Shown piece by piece: positions 1-11,900 of a DNA stretch of 64,000 nucleotides. The stretch's first letter is position 1, and each line of letters begins with the position of its first letter. The notes under the pieces are model-generated. The model was given only the letters and a program-made list of their open reading frames with translations, was not told the origin of the DNA and searched no databases. The stretch lies in the NCBI RefSeq assembly GCF_000315625.1, contig NW_005434673.1, positions 825,023-889,022 of the forward strand, read 5' to 3'. This stretch comes from Guillardia theta CCMP2712 (taxonomy: Eukaryota > Cryptophyceae > Pyrenomonadales > Geminigeraceae). The position numbers and the translations under genes were made by a program.

Positions 1-2177
1 GACGGCGAACTCCAATGCCTCTGCTGCTATTAAAGTCACTTCCGCCGACCCCTTCAGCTACGAGTACCCTCTTCTCGTTCGAAACTCAGCCGCCACGAAG
101 GCCACTGTTGGGCTTATGCTCAAGGTATGGATTGCTCTCACCGTCTTTCTCGCTTCCTCACCCGCAGTAGATCGTCCTGGCATGGTCTGAAAGTTCTTTC
201 AGGGAACAGTCATCGACAACATCATGATTGGCGGTCCAGGCATGAACTGCAGGAAACTTGCCATCGGCGATGAGATCCTCAAGGTTGAAGAGTCGCCTTC
301 GAAGCCTGGCAGCCGGCTGATGTCCTCCCTCAGGTCGACGGCATTGTGGCAGATGTTGACAACGTGGTGGATCTCTTGGTCGGAACAGACGTCCCCGACA
401 GTCCTGTGAACCTTCTCATTCGCAAGAAGGTGAAGCGATAGCGGCATCCACGTCCTTTAACTCATTTCCGTCAGAACGGCACGCTGGAGGATATCAGTAT
501 CATCAGGATGGCAACTTCCAGGATCGCAGACAGGAGGCAGATGTTTGAGTACTTCACTCACATCAAGGACATCGCCGTTAAGGTCAGCGACACGAGGACA
601 GCGGAGCTCGTGGATGCCACTGTGGACCTTTGGAGCAAGATGCTACTTGCGCAGGAAGATTACAACAGCACGTAAGGCGGCAGCACTCCATGACATCATG
701 ACATGCCGATGACCGCTTCATGCATGCAGGGTGGTGACGAATGTGAGACAGATGCAGCTCAACATCGAGATGCTCTTGAAAGAACTCGTCGCTGCGCTGG
801 AGGACCTGTTTGCGAAAGCGAGGGATGAGAAAGAGTATTTCTATCGGGTCTGTGCAGACCTCTTGTGGTAGATTCTCACCCGGTCGAGCAGGAGGAAACA
901 GATTTCTATCAGATGATCTCCGAGCTGAAGCAAAGAATCATCGTCGTCGAGGCCGAAAGAGACGAGGTGGAGGCGGAAACGGCAGCAGTTCTCTTATTCG
1001 TATGACGCCACGTAGGCCATCTACAAACACAAGCCTTGCGAGCTCAATATCCAGACTCTGCAACGAAGGGTTCAAGCCCTGGAGGAGCAGCTCGACAAGG
1101 TTGTGTTTGAGATGTCATCGTGGTCTGTTGGGGTAATGATCGACTCCGAAGGCAATCAAAGATCATCTGCCTTGCGATAGCAAGATCCACGACTTGAAGT
1201 CGCAGTTGATCCGTCTTGAGAGTGACTTGGACCAGGTGAAGCTGGTCCTGCAGTTTTCTCTCGTCTCGGTGTTGGATGAGGGGATGAGGATGGGAACGAG
1301 GATGCAGTATAAAGGGCATGGGCCTGTAGGTGGACGAGAGGGGGCAGTACACTTTGAGGCAGCAAGTTTGACATGCCAAGATTGACATGCGCTTGTCCTC
1401 AGGCTGTGCACGTTCATCAGCCTTGTGCTGTGACGATCGAGAATCTCAAGACTCAGCTGAAGAACACGGAGGAGGATCGAGACTTGGTACCTCCTTCCTC
1501 TCCCGTTCTAGCATGACTCACATGGAACCCAGTGGATGAGAAAGCACAGCCCCTGCGACGACCTCATCGAATCGCTCAGGAGGGAGAACAAGCGGCTCGA
1601 GATGGAGCTGCGGAGGGTCTCTGACGACCATGCGCAATGCCCGGACCAGATCAACAACCTCAACAACAAGATCATGTTGCTCACAGCTGAGAAAGCAACG
1701 TTGGAGAAGGAGTTTCGCAAGTTGCAGGAGGAGCACGCCAACTGCCTGAAGCGCCCGGTGAAGCTCGCCGCTGCTATGCCGACCATCTGCGGGGTGGGTC
1801 TTCGTGTCGCCCAGCAGGACCACGGAGAGGTCTACATCTCCGAGATCATCCTGCATGGCTCGTGCTGGTGGATGAACAACAAGGGAGGGGACGTGAAGAA
1901 CTCCTGCCAGGTGACGAGAGGGAGTAGGAAGGGAGAGGCGGAAAAGGGATTGAATGATTTCCTTGTACAACAGGAGGGTGATATTCTGCTCTCCGTCGAC
2001 GGGCAGCCAGCAACGGATGTCAAGACCGTCCCCGATCAGGTTCGCGGGCCCGAAGGCTCCAAGGTCGAGCTGGAGCTCCGCAAGCCCTGCCAGGACGACT
2101 GCTCCTGTGGGGGTTCAGGTCGGCACATCGTATCCGTCACTCGCCGCCAGCCGAGCATGCAGCCTCTTGACGTCTGA
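1..2177 (+). CDS. PDZ-domain / coiled-coil protein, 5' end outside window
   Basis: Several exons. GT-AG introns at 125-202, 284-333 and 430-474 join into one PDZ domain: a VGLMLK-type carboxylate-binding loop, then VIDNIMIGGPG, LAIGDEILKVDG and a last strand NLLIRKK. A helical, coiled-coil-like middle follows (475-1760; for example FRKLQEEHAN). A second PDZ region starts at GVGLRVAQQ (~1794) and continues to GDILLSVDGQPATD and GSKVELELRK; an intron from about 1911 to 1972 restores this frame. The stop is at 2177. PDZ domains bind C-terminal peptides, so a scaffold role is inferred. The start lies before base 1. The middle exons (850-1530) were not resolved. The gene converges on PCCB with 119 bp between stops. 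Confidence 0.7.
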
Positions 2178-2296
2178 ACTGCTTCCTTGCCTCCTGCTGT
2201 CGCAACTAGAGAGGGATGTTTCCATGCTTCTTCCATGGGTTTGACAGCTGTGAGACAAGAGTGAAAGGGCTGAAGACAACAACATCACTAGCATGC

Positions 2297-5080
2297 TCAG
2301 CACGCCCCCACCTGCTTGTGGAGCAGCGCGTCAAGCTCCATGCACAATCTTGTACGGGTGGTGTGAGGCTCGATGACAGCATCGATGTATCCTCTCCTCG
2401 CTGCGGTCAAGGGGTTCGCAAAAAGCCTCTCGTACTTCTCCACCTCCGCCTTCGTCCTCGAGCCATCCAACCCTCGAAAAATGATGTTCACAGCACCTGC
2501 TCCCCCTTCAGTTCTCCTCCTCCTCCTCCTCCTCCTCCTCCTCCTTCGCTCTTGTCCTCCCCGCTCACCTGCTGCTCCCATCACCGCAATCTCTGAGTTG
2601 GGCCAGGCGAGGTTGATGTCTCCACGCAGATGCTTCGATGCCATCACATCATACGCTCCACCTGAGAACCAGTCACTTGCCCTCCTCTTCTCTGCGGCCA
2701 ACTGCTTTATCTCTTGCTCCACTAGGAAATCTGATTTCTTGAGGGCTTCCCTATACTGCTCGCTTCTCTTGCCGTCCTATCTTTGCCCTTCTCCTGCAAC
2801 AGCTAACCTTGCGCAGCAAATCTTCCCACCGCCTTCTGCTACTTCTTTCCACTCCTTCCTTCCCCTCCCATCTCTCCTCTGCTCTCCATCCAACGTCTTG
2901 CCTCACCATAGGCCTTGCGTGTGATAACCGTGAGCTTCGGCACTGTCGCCTCCGCGTAGGCATAGAGCAGCTTCGCGCCATTCCTGATGATGCCTCCCTG
3001 CTCTTGAGAGAGCCCAGGAAGAAATCCAGGCACATCGACCTGCAAGTCATCAGCTCAGGAGGAGTTGGGGGGAATGGTGATGGTGTTGACGATGGTGATG
3101 GGGAGGAGGAGGAGAAACTCGTGCTACCATGGTCAGGATGGGGATATTGAAGCAGTCGCAGAACCGCACGAAGCGAGCGCCTGCATGAAGAGGATGAGAG
3201 CAAGGATGAGCAAAACTTCAATTCACCTTTGACTGAGGCGTCGATGTCCAGGCAGCCTGCAAGATGCAGCGGCTGGTTGCCGACAACTCCGACGGTTCTT
3301 CCCTCAAGGCGAGCTTGCATCAACGTCATGGTCGTCATCACCTCATACACCTTCTCCTCTATCATCTCTTCCTTTTCCTCTTGCTCTTCCCCTTTCCCAT
3401 CTCTTCGTTTCAGACCCTTCCCTCTCCCACCCATCCCACATCCTCGTCATCCTCACCGAAACCGCAGATGATGTTTTGCGCGTAAGCCGGCATGATCTCG
3501 TAGAAATCGTTGTCATCAACAATCTGACGAGAATAGTGTCACAACGTGAACGTCAAACAGCGAGGAGTCATAACCTTCTTTATGATCTCATGCATGTCGT
3601 AAGGAGTGTTGGGATCATCGGGGACAATCCGACCGAGCGACAATTCCTGCGCAGGGGACATGGTCAAGTGAGATCCTTTCCTCTTACGCTTCATCCTCTG
3701 TCTCCTTCTCTTCTTCTTTCCTCACTCATCTGTTTCTCCTTCCCGCGCTCTCTCCTCCTGATCCTTTTCATCTTGCCTGCCTGTCTCGTCGATCCTGGGT
3801 GTACCTTCTCGGCGCCTAGCGAGCAAGGTTAAAAATAGTGCATGGAGATATTGTATCGAGACGAGGAGGGGAAGGCAGCAAGGCAATTTACTCCATCACC
3901 TGCTCCTTGTTGTTCAACGGAAGAAAGTTGAAGAGTCTCCTGGTCGCTTGCAGCGCGTCGATCTCGTTCTCTGCTGAGAGGTGCGCAACTCCTGAGATCT
4001 TAGTGTGCACCGCTGCTCCTCCGAGCTCCGCTGTTGTCACATCTTCATGAGTCACTGTCTTGACAACCTACACACACGTTAAGACGTAGCAGGTGACGGA
4101 GGCAAGATAGAGGGGACGAGCGAATGGAAGGGAGGGAAGAGAAACAGAGGAGAGAAGCGGATTGAGCCAGTAATCGTCATCGACCTGAGGACCAGTAATG
4201 AACAGATGCGAAGTGTTCTCAACCTGATAAAATACGCATGAGACGTTTGCGAACAGTTCGGAATCCTGCAAATGACCATGATGATGAAGTCCGTCAACGC
4301 AGGAGAGTATACAGCCCCTCCAGCACATGGTCCCATGATCACTGAGAGCTGGGGAACGACGCCTGACGCCAGCACATTCCTCTGGAAAATTTCCGCATAT
4401 CCTCCGAGGGAGTCAACTCCTTCCTGCAATGGGATGGCATGAATACCCCTGTCATCATCTCCTCCTCCTCCATTACTACTGTCTCTTCCTCTCTGTCTCA
4501 TCCTCATCCTCATCCCCGTCCTCATCCTCCTGCTCCTGCTCCTCCTCCCTCTCCTCGTTCCTACCTGGATGCGCGCTCCTCCTGAATCGTTCAGTCCGAT
4601 CACAGGTGCACCCACTCGCATGGCCTTGTCCATGATCTTCTGAATCTTCAACGAGTGGGCCTCGGACAAGCTTCCTCCCAACACGGTGAAGTCTTGGCTG
4701 AAGACGAACACAAGCCTTCCGTTGATCGCTCCTTGCCCAGTCACCACTGAATCTCCAGGGTACTTCTGCTTCTCCATGCCGAATTCCGCGCAACGGTGCT
4801 CGAGCAGCTGGTCGTACTCGATGAATGAACCCTCGTCCAGCAGGATCTCAAGACGCTCTCTGGCTGTCAATTTCCCCTTCTCATGCTGCTTGTCTATGCG
4901 CTCCTGGCCTCCTCCCTTGTATGCCTTCGCCGTCAGGGCGGCAAGCTCCTCTTTGAACTGCGCTACTCGGGATTTCGGTTGAGCAGGCAGTGACCCTTGA
5001 CTGAACCACCGACGGTTGCATCTAATCCCTACGACGAGTGACCTGCATGAACCTATCAGACAGGAAAATACATGCAGCAA
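2297..5080 (-). CDS. PCCB: Propionyl-CoA carboxylase beta chain, mitochondrial
   Basis: The biotin-dependent carboxyltransferase subunit makes methylmalonyl-CoA from propionyl-CoA in mitochondria. About ten exons follow the family in order: [47 protein letters not shown] and NDSGGARIQ, then [52 protein letters not shown] and ITRKAYGGAYDVM, then AEIAVMG-type residues and the C-terminus near [17 protein letters not shown]. The upstream residues [10 protein letters not shown] look like a mitochondrial presequence, but that frame has no ATG, so the true first exon is probably spliced from upstream of 5041. The ACCB-type oxyanion segments are intact and I see no lesion. Confidence 0.93.
2497..2568 (-). 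other. 72-bp PCCB intron filled with a GGA microsatellite
   Basis: On the minus strand the intron runs from GTGAGC to GGGGGAGCAG. Splicing joins ATGGGAGCAGCAG to GTGCTGTG, giving MGAAGAVN as in other PCCB proteins. The (GGA)n run is open in the coding frame, so an unspliced reading gives a false poly-arginine insert. The length is not a problem for the frame because it is removed. Confidence 0.9.
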
Positions 5081-5805
5081 TGAATGAGGTCGATTCGTGC
5101 TTCAGCGTTCAGAGGACTAAGGTTTCTGCTGCACGAGTATTGCAGTGGAGAGCGACTCAAACATGATAGGAAGCAGATGATGGTTTGAACTAGCAGCCAG
5201 GAGAGTGCAGAGGACAGAGCCTGGTACTTTCACAGCTGGGGATGGTACAGATCCATAGAGGGATACAACACATGCAACACGGGATGCGACGAGTTGAGAG
5301 AGCATGAGGGTGGAAGAGAAGAGAAGCAGGACAAGAGGAAGGTGGAGACTGGAGGGAGGCAACAAGGGAGGAGGAGGAGGAGGAGGCGCGAGGTCAGAGG
5401 AGCTCTCTTCCGTTACCTCATCGTCGGCAGCATCACGCGCATGCGCCCCGCCATGGCTGGCACTGCAACAACCCCGGCCCCACCTCTCAAACTTTGAACC
5501 CTTCAAGTTTCAAAGTTTTGAACCAAAGTTTGAAACTTCAATTTGATGCCGCACCCCCGGCGCCCGCCGGGCCGGGCCGCGGGGGCCGGCCCCACAGCAG
5601 CGGCCGGGCCACGGCAACTTGCAAGTCGGCATTCACGTTCACCATTTACTTATTCAAATACTGTGACAGGGATTATCATGCAAACTGTGACAAAAACAAC
5701 TTAGGACTGAGCAAGCCTTGAAGGAGCTAGAATACACAGACTCAAATAGATTACATCACACGATGGGCCGCAGGCTCTTGCAGCCACTTGGACATCACAG
5801 CAACT
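5081..5805. other. Intergenic region with A/T-rich inverted repeat and GGCCCGG-rich block
   Basis: No convincing gene, apart from the possible undetected first exon of PCCB. Bases 5487-5545 hold repeated CAAACTTTGAA / TTCAAAGTTT words that can pair with each other. Bases 5553-5612 are a G+C block of CCGGGCCGGGCC type. Similar G+C blocks recur near 19975-20045, 22670, 31761-31815 and 54480-54672. Confidence 0.6.
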
Positions 5806-7984
5806 TCATGATGGCGTGACCTTCTGCCTTTCTGCTGCGCTCGCACCATCTTCCGACGTCAAAGGCGGCGCTCTTCTCTTCCCTGACCGAAGGAGTCCTG
5901 CAAACTCACCGATGAACTCCTTACTGTCCCACTGAACTTTCTCAGCTTTCTTTCCATCAGCCGTAATGGTGACTGCAGAGGGCGTGGAAGAGGCGGAAGA
6001 AGCTGCAGCATCTTTGAGGGCCTGATCTGCTAGCTGCAGGAGGCAATCCAAGCCATCACCTGTCACCTCTACGTCTCCATCCACGGAAGAAACAGTACCA
6101 GCGCATGCTGCGGTACTGCCCTTGCTGCCAGAAGTGAATACGATTCCTTGCTCTCCAGTCTTGTCATTGATTGTTTGGCACCTCTTCTTGATAGATTCAG
6201 CCAGCACCCCAATCGTTGCTGTTGGACCCATATGACCTCGAAGAATGGCCTGACTCAACTTTTCACCGTTCTCGATAAGCAGTTCCCTCATCAACTTCAC
6301 GGCTCTTGTCTTTGCCTGTTTACTGTAAACAAGTCAGTATCAGAAGGATTATTGTGACATATCTCACCGAAGTCTGTCCGCAGTGCCTTGATTTGTGATG
6401 TCAACACAGGAGGAGTCATACTCCATTGCAACTGCCAGATGCGGACAAAGGATGACCAGGGGAGCTGGACATTGATTCCCATGGCCGGCAATGTAGCCTT
6501 GTACAGCCTGAGAGCTTCAATGAGACCCTCAACAGCAGAAAGGCAAGACATCATACCTTGGCGTCTTCGCTATTGGAAACAAAGACTCGAAGCTTGATTT
6601 CCTCTTCTTCGACAGCTTCTTTGTGTTTTTTGGTATCAACGTTGCTCACTTTTTGAAGGGAGATTCGGATGACCTGTGGGAGAAGCGTTCAGAGCTAAGA
6701 ATCCAAAAATCGATCGAGTAGCTGAAATTTACCTGCTCCTTTGGGACCTTCGACGAAGCGTGCTGTAAACGCTCCAAGACACGATTGGGAGTGCCGGGAT
6801 CTAAGACTCCCTCCCCCACGGCAGCCACAAAAAGTCCGACGGGAAAATATGCTGCTTCACTCTGATTCCGAGCGTGATCGGATCCTCCAGAAGGATTCTC
6901 CAATTCGCTTTGATGTTGCCTGGCACGTTCCAGAAATGCTTTCCTGCAAGAGCGATCAATCCGAGTGCCTAAAGATTGGTTTCATACCTTAGTTCGTTCT
7001 TGGCATACAGATGAGACTGAGATGCTGATGTGACACTTTGCCACTTTTCACTGAGAGCTTTACAAGCAATCGCCAAAGATCTTGCATGTCCAAGGGGATA
7101 GAGTCCAGTGTCCGTCGAAACACTCAATTTACACAAAATTCGACCCTGAACTAAAGTAAGGGGAAAGGCTCAGATGCTACAAGAAAACTTACCACACAGA
7201 AGAGGTACACTAGTTTAACGACCTGGGATGCACGCTCCACCAAAAATTTCTGCTCTTGTTCAGATTTACCGCGTGTTAGTGATTCGATCATCCTTTCCCT
7301 TGCTTCGTTTGTGGGGCCACAATAAATCTTGCAATGGGTGCCGATCATAAAGTGCTCATCCGAGCCTTCGATTCGCATCTCGACCATAGAAGGAATCATG
7401 GCATCCTCCTTGCCTTTCATGAAAAGTTCAGGGTGTGCTTTCAGCGACGCAATGTGGTAATCCGCACACTCCTTCTCCGTGGGGAAAATCAATCTCATAT
7501 CTGATACACTCAAGGAGTTGCTTTTCCAGTCGCACTTTCCTACAGCAGTTCCTCGATATGTTGTAAACAGGTTGTTCTTGTCTGATACTCTGGAGGCAAA
7601 GACAGGATGCGATTCGTGCAATTTCTGCCATGAGTTGCAACCTGTTGTGGACGAAAGATCGTGATCCTGAAGCATAAGGCCACTTATTGCCCTTCTCAGA
7701 TCCGGATGGGTCTGATTATCATGGTTGTTAGAGTTCAAATGCATCATGGTATACACCAAATTCGAATTGATGTCCTGCATTGCCAACTTCGTGCACAAAT
7801 TGTTCCAAACTTCAATCTGTTCCTAGTGGCTGATCAAACACAAAATAAAGGCGCAGTTGAATAAGGGGCGTCAAGATAGTTCGATTCCGCAAGTGATCGA
7901 AGGAATACGAGCACTGATATCGACGAATTCGTCGAAAGCGGCGCCGATTGTGTCGTATCGGCTGTTTTGCACGTGCACAGCCAC
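5806..7984 (-). CDS. Hypothetical protein, multi-exon, family not recognised
   Basis: I do not recognise the family. Exons read on the minus strand run from a short exon at 7925-7984 (ending AAFDEF), which joins in phase to EQIEVWNNL at 7822. Next come a long exon with NSWQKLHESHPVFASRVS and FPTEKECADYHIASLKAHP, an exon with FPVGLFVAAVGEG, one with QLPWSSFVRIWQLQW, and a last exon from KLMRELLIENGEKL to the stop at 5806. The C-terminal ~50 residues are Ala/Ser-rich, then basic (SGKRRAPP). There is no signal peptide or membrane segment in the parts seen. The start codon is not resolved: the first exon has no ATG in frame, so at least one upstream exon is expected. The steady frame across five introns supports a real gene. 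Confidence 0.6.
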
Positions 7985-8039
7985 CTAACAGGAACGAGGA
8001 ATGCACCAAAGTCACACTCAACAGACCACGCAGATTCTG

Positions 8040-8963
8040 TCAAAACAGAGAATCGTATGCCAAAAGGCCTCCAAACCGAACGAAAGCGAAACACGAGGTC
8101 AAAGACGACGAAACTTGGGAAAACTTGGGAAATCGAGGAGCGAGATGTTTTGAAGTTCTACAAAGTCGAAGTCGGCAGGGGTTGGCTCTGACTGAGATAT
8201 GGCAGCAAGCACAGAGATAGTGAGAGGGGCTATCAAGAGGGAAGATTGTGGCATGCCAGCGCAGTAGGCACGGCGCCGATGCCTGCGAGCAAGTAGTTGC
8301 GAGCCATAAACAAGAGCATGAGAAGCAGGTATGAGGGGTTGTAGGTTTTTGGTGCAAAGGGAGGGTAGTCCTAATAAGGAAAATGTTTTGAGTTGGAGGA
8401 AGGGTGGTAAGCAGCGCTACAAGGGGGGTGGGGTCGTTGAAGAACAAAGGAATAATAAGAGCAAAGTCAGATGGAGGGGTCCTACTCTGGATAATTGTGG
8501 GTAGGGGTACTGCTGTCCGGTAGTTGCAGCTGGGTCAAGAGAAAACCGAGCGACTGTAACCCACCCCTTCTAAGAGTATGAAAACGTTCAGGTAAGTAGG
8601 GGTAGTACTGTCTGGTGTGGACAGGGAAGTGTGTGAGTTCCGAATCGTGACGGTGGGTAGTGTCCGAAGGTGATCTGTAGGTGGGTGGGGTAGGAGATCT
8701 CACCATGTTAGAAGTAATTGTTGTAGGGTAAAAGGAGGTAGGGTAGTCAGAAAGAAGGTAGAAGCCTCTAGGGGCTATTGAAATGTACACCTCCTAATTC
8801 AAGGCGTGGGGTAGTGGCTAGAAGGGGTGGGTATTTATGACGATAACACAGGGGTGGTGGGGCCACTTGGCCTCCAAATACGTTTTGAAACGATCAAGAA
8901 AAAAGAATAAATAAGTTTTGCAGGATTGATCCGTTCAAGGATTTGGCATTACCGTACTGATTC
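8040..8963. other. Intergenic, G-tract-rich on the plus strand
   Basis: Open frames here have skewed, low-complexity translations and no family signal, so I call no gene. From about 8340 to 8870 there are many GGGTAGGG, GGTGGGTAG and GGGGTAGT words. The same texture occurs at 57100-57560, on the opposite strand at 23120-23330, and in mixed form at 31570-31680. Confidence 0.5.
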
Positions 8964-11900
8964 TTACTCGCAGCGCAGGTTCCTGTATGAGACATACCGA
9001 CTGTGTCCCTTCCCCGACGTCGCACGCATCTTGTAGTCGCACAGCGCCAGCTGCAGCTCGCACACGTGCCCCGACACCCCGACCCTCCACGTCTCGTTCG
9101 TCACCAGGCACACGTTCAAGCACACGTCCCTGTATCCCCCTGTCTGCCGGGCATCGTGGCGGCGATCGAACCTGTTCTTGACTCGGATGACTTGGAGGTC
9201 TGGATCTTCAGCAATCATCTCCAAGCACGCATGCAGCTCCTTCAGATCCTCGAACATGATGCTCTGCCTTACGATGTCCACGAGCCTCGACACGTCCCCA
9301 GCATACGCCCTCGAGAGCTTCTCTACACATCTGTCGATGCTCTTCAGTTTGGCAAAGCGCGCTTTGCCCCTCAAAGCCTCGTCTAGCTTGCAGTCCCTCC
9401 ATCGCATCGGCTTGCACCTGGCTTCGCTCGTTTCATCCTCCACCAAGCAGAAGCCTCCCGCCCTCTCTGCGAGACTCTTGACCTTGTCTAGAAACAGCGG
9501 GTCCAGCAGGAATGCCTGCATGTAGAGCTGATCAAAGCACTGGATCCGTCTCGATCGTGCTGCCTCAGTCCATCCAAGCATACCCTTCACCCCATCAAGC
9601 AGACGCATCAGCACTCCCACAGCTGTTTGACTTCGCACTACGAACCCAGCGGAGGAATACCCGAATCGAGAGCCTCGTCGGAAGCGAGACACGGCCTGGT
9701 ACTGTGACAACTGTCGCCCTACACCCAGACACTCGGTCAGTGTTGAGATCTTTTCTATACATCGCTGGCTGTCCGGATCTCGCAACAACTTCGTCGTCAG
9801 ATCGTCATAGTGCCTGCAATCTTCTGCGACGTGCTGCCATGCTCGATACAAGACGATCCTGTTGTACAGCAACCAGGCAACAAATGTGAAGATTAGGACG
9901 GGAGCGCTGCTGGGAGCTCTGAAGCCGATGCCAAGATACAACCACGAGTAAACATTGATTGCCACAGAGCTCAGACATGCATGAAACAGCAGGTAGTGCA
10001 TGACATATCTCTCTTTGAACCAGCTCGTCAGCCCCAGTCCGAAGAGCGAGCTTCCCACGATCCACCAGTAGAAGGATGACTCTATGGTGGTACACAAGAC
10101 ATGCATCACTGCCATGCAAGTCCCTATGCTTCCCAGCACGAAGTACAGGTTTACCCAAAAGAACTTCGCCGCAATCGGTCTCCGCATCCATCCCATCACA
10201 GCAGTCATGGTATAGTGGAACGATACCAACACTCCGTACAATGGAAGCATCGTTTGAAACCATGGCGGTCGATGATCGAACGCGTGGACATGGTTGCGCA
10301 ATCTGCTTGTCTTGTACTCTCGTCGTGCTAGAGGGTGACATCTTGCCGAATACATCTTCCAGTGGCACTCCGGTCCCCCGTATACTTCCCAGGCTCTGCT
10401 TGGAAGCGTCCAGGGCGCATCGGAGGGAACCGAGGAGAAGGAAAAGACAAACAACGCAGGGTCGCTCTCCTCTGTGCCGTTCTCGACACTTGTGCGAAAG
10501 AACCATCCGTTGGCAACGACCGCCTCCTCGAAAGAAGCGTACAGGGAGTTGTTGTAGCCCCAGAGCCTTGTCTTGGAGCAGTTGAGCTCGTAGCCGTTGT
10601 GAAGCAAACCGACGCTTGCAATCCCAGGGCCTCTCGGAGATTTTCCGTCCCTGGCCATCAACGTCGTGAAGCGCAGGTGGCGACTTGTGAAAGACATCTC
10701 TGCTCGAATTGTATCAGAATCTCCGCCTGGCTTGAAGATTCTCCATATCTGCACGGCCGCCTGCAATACCAAGAAAAGCTGAAGCGCAAGCTTCTGTGAG
10801 CCTAGCTTGATCGGAGCTGTCCCGAACATCACACTGCTTATGTCAGCTCGTTCCACTCCATGGCAAACATCCGCTAAGTACCTCTCCAACAGGTCACCCG
10901 GGAAGCAGCACTTCTGCCTCATCAACGCCCGGACGCGATTCTCCTCTGCTGCCATGTCGCAGGATGCAGCGTTGACAGTCTTCTCCGTGTGACCGCATGG
11001 CTCCTCGTTCCCCCATTGCTTGTCCTGCAGCGCCATGCCGCTGACCCGTTGATATGCTGACCCGTCTCCATCTCCCAACAGCTCACAGACTTGATCATAC
11101 AACACGTACGATTCGTCCTCATCTTCTTTCCAAGCTCCCAAGAAGCTCTCAAGCGCCAGCTGCAGCTCGCACACGTGCCCCGACACCCCGACCCTCCACG
11201 TCTCGTTCGTCACCAGGCACACGTTCAAGCACACGTCCCTGTATCCCCCTGTCTGCCGGGCATCGTAGTGGCGATCGAACCTGTTCTTGACTCGGATGAC
11301 TTGGAGGTCTGGATCTTTTGCTATCACTTCAATACAAGACCGGACATCTCTCAAGTCCCTGCATACCAACCTGGCGCTCACGACGTCCACGAGCCTCGAC
11401 ACGTCACCGTCGTAAGCTACAACAGCCTTCTCTACGCACCCCTCAAAGTCCTTGAGCAAGGTTCCATCCGGGGCAAGGTCTAGCGAGACTCCGTCGAGAC
11501 CCGAGCAGATCGCCTTGACCTTGCTGAGGAACTGGTCGTGCACTACGATTGCCTGCAGGAAGAGTTGGTCGAGTGACTTGACTCGGCTGTCCCTTGACTG
11601 AGCTGCCATGTATCGTGTGAAGCGCTCGCTTCCAAGGCCGTAGGCAAAGCCCTCTTCAGCCTGCCTTGTCGAGGTATGGTGCCTGTAGGTACGCCGCTGG
11701 CTTTCAAGATTGAGCTCTGAGATCGTCCGAGAGAGAGAGTCCAAGTAGGGAAGAATCTGCTCTTTGCTCTCGTCGAAGATCGATGCATATTCCTCCACGC
11801 CTTCCATGGCTACTCGCCTCGATCTCCGCTTGGTTCCCTCCCTCAGCACTAACAACAAGACCATGAAGGTCAGAGCCAGGATGGCGCTGACACTGATCCT

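Noticed and set aside
2508-2545. Poly-arginine insert in PCCB
   Set aside because: It is the GGA repeat of a 72-bp intron; splicing restores MGAAGAVN.
8040-8447. 135-residue minus-strand frame
   Set aside because: Skewed composition, no domain, and lies in G-tract intergenic DNA; at most part of an unseen 5' exon of the 5806-7984 gene.
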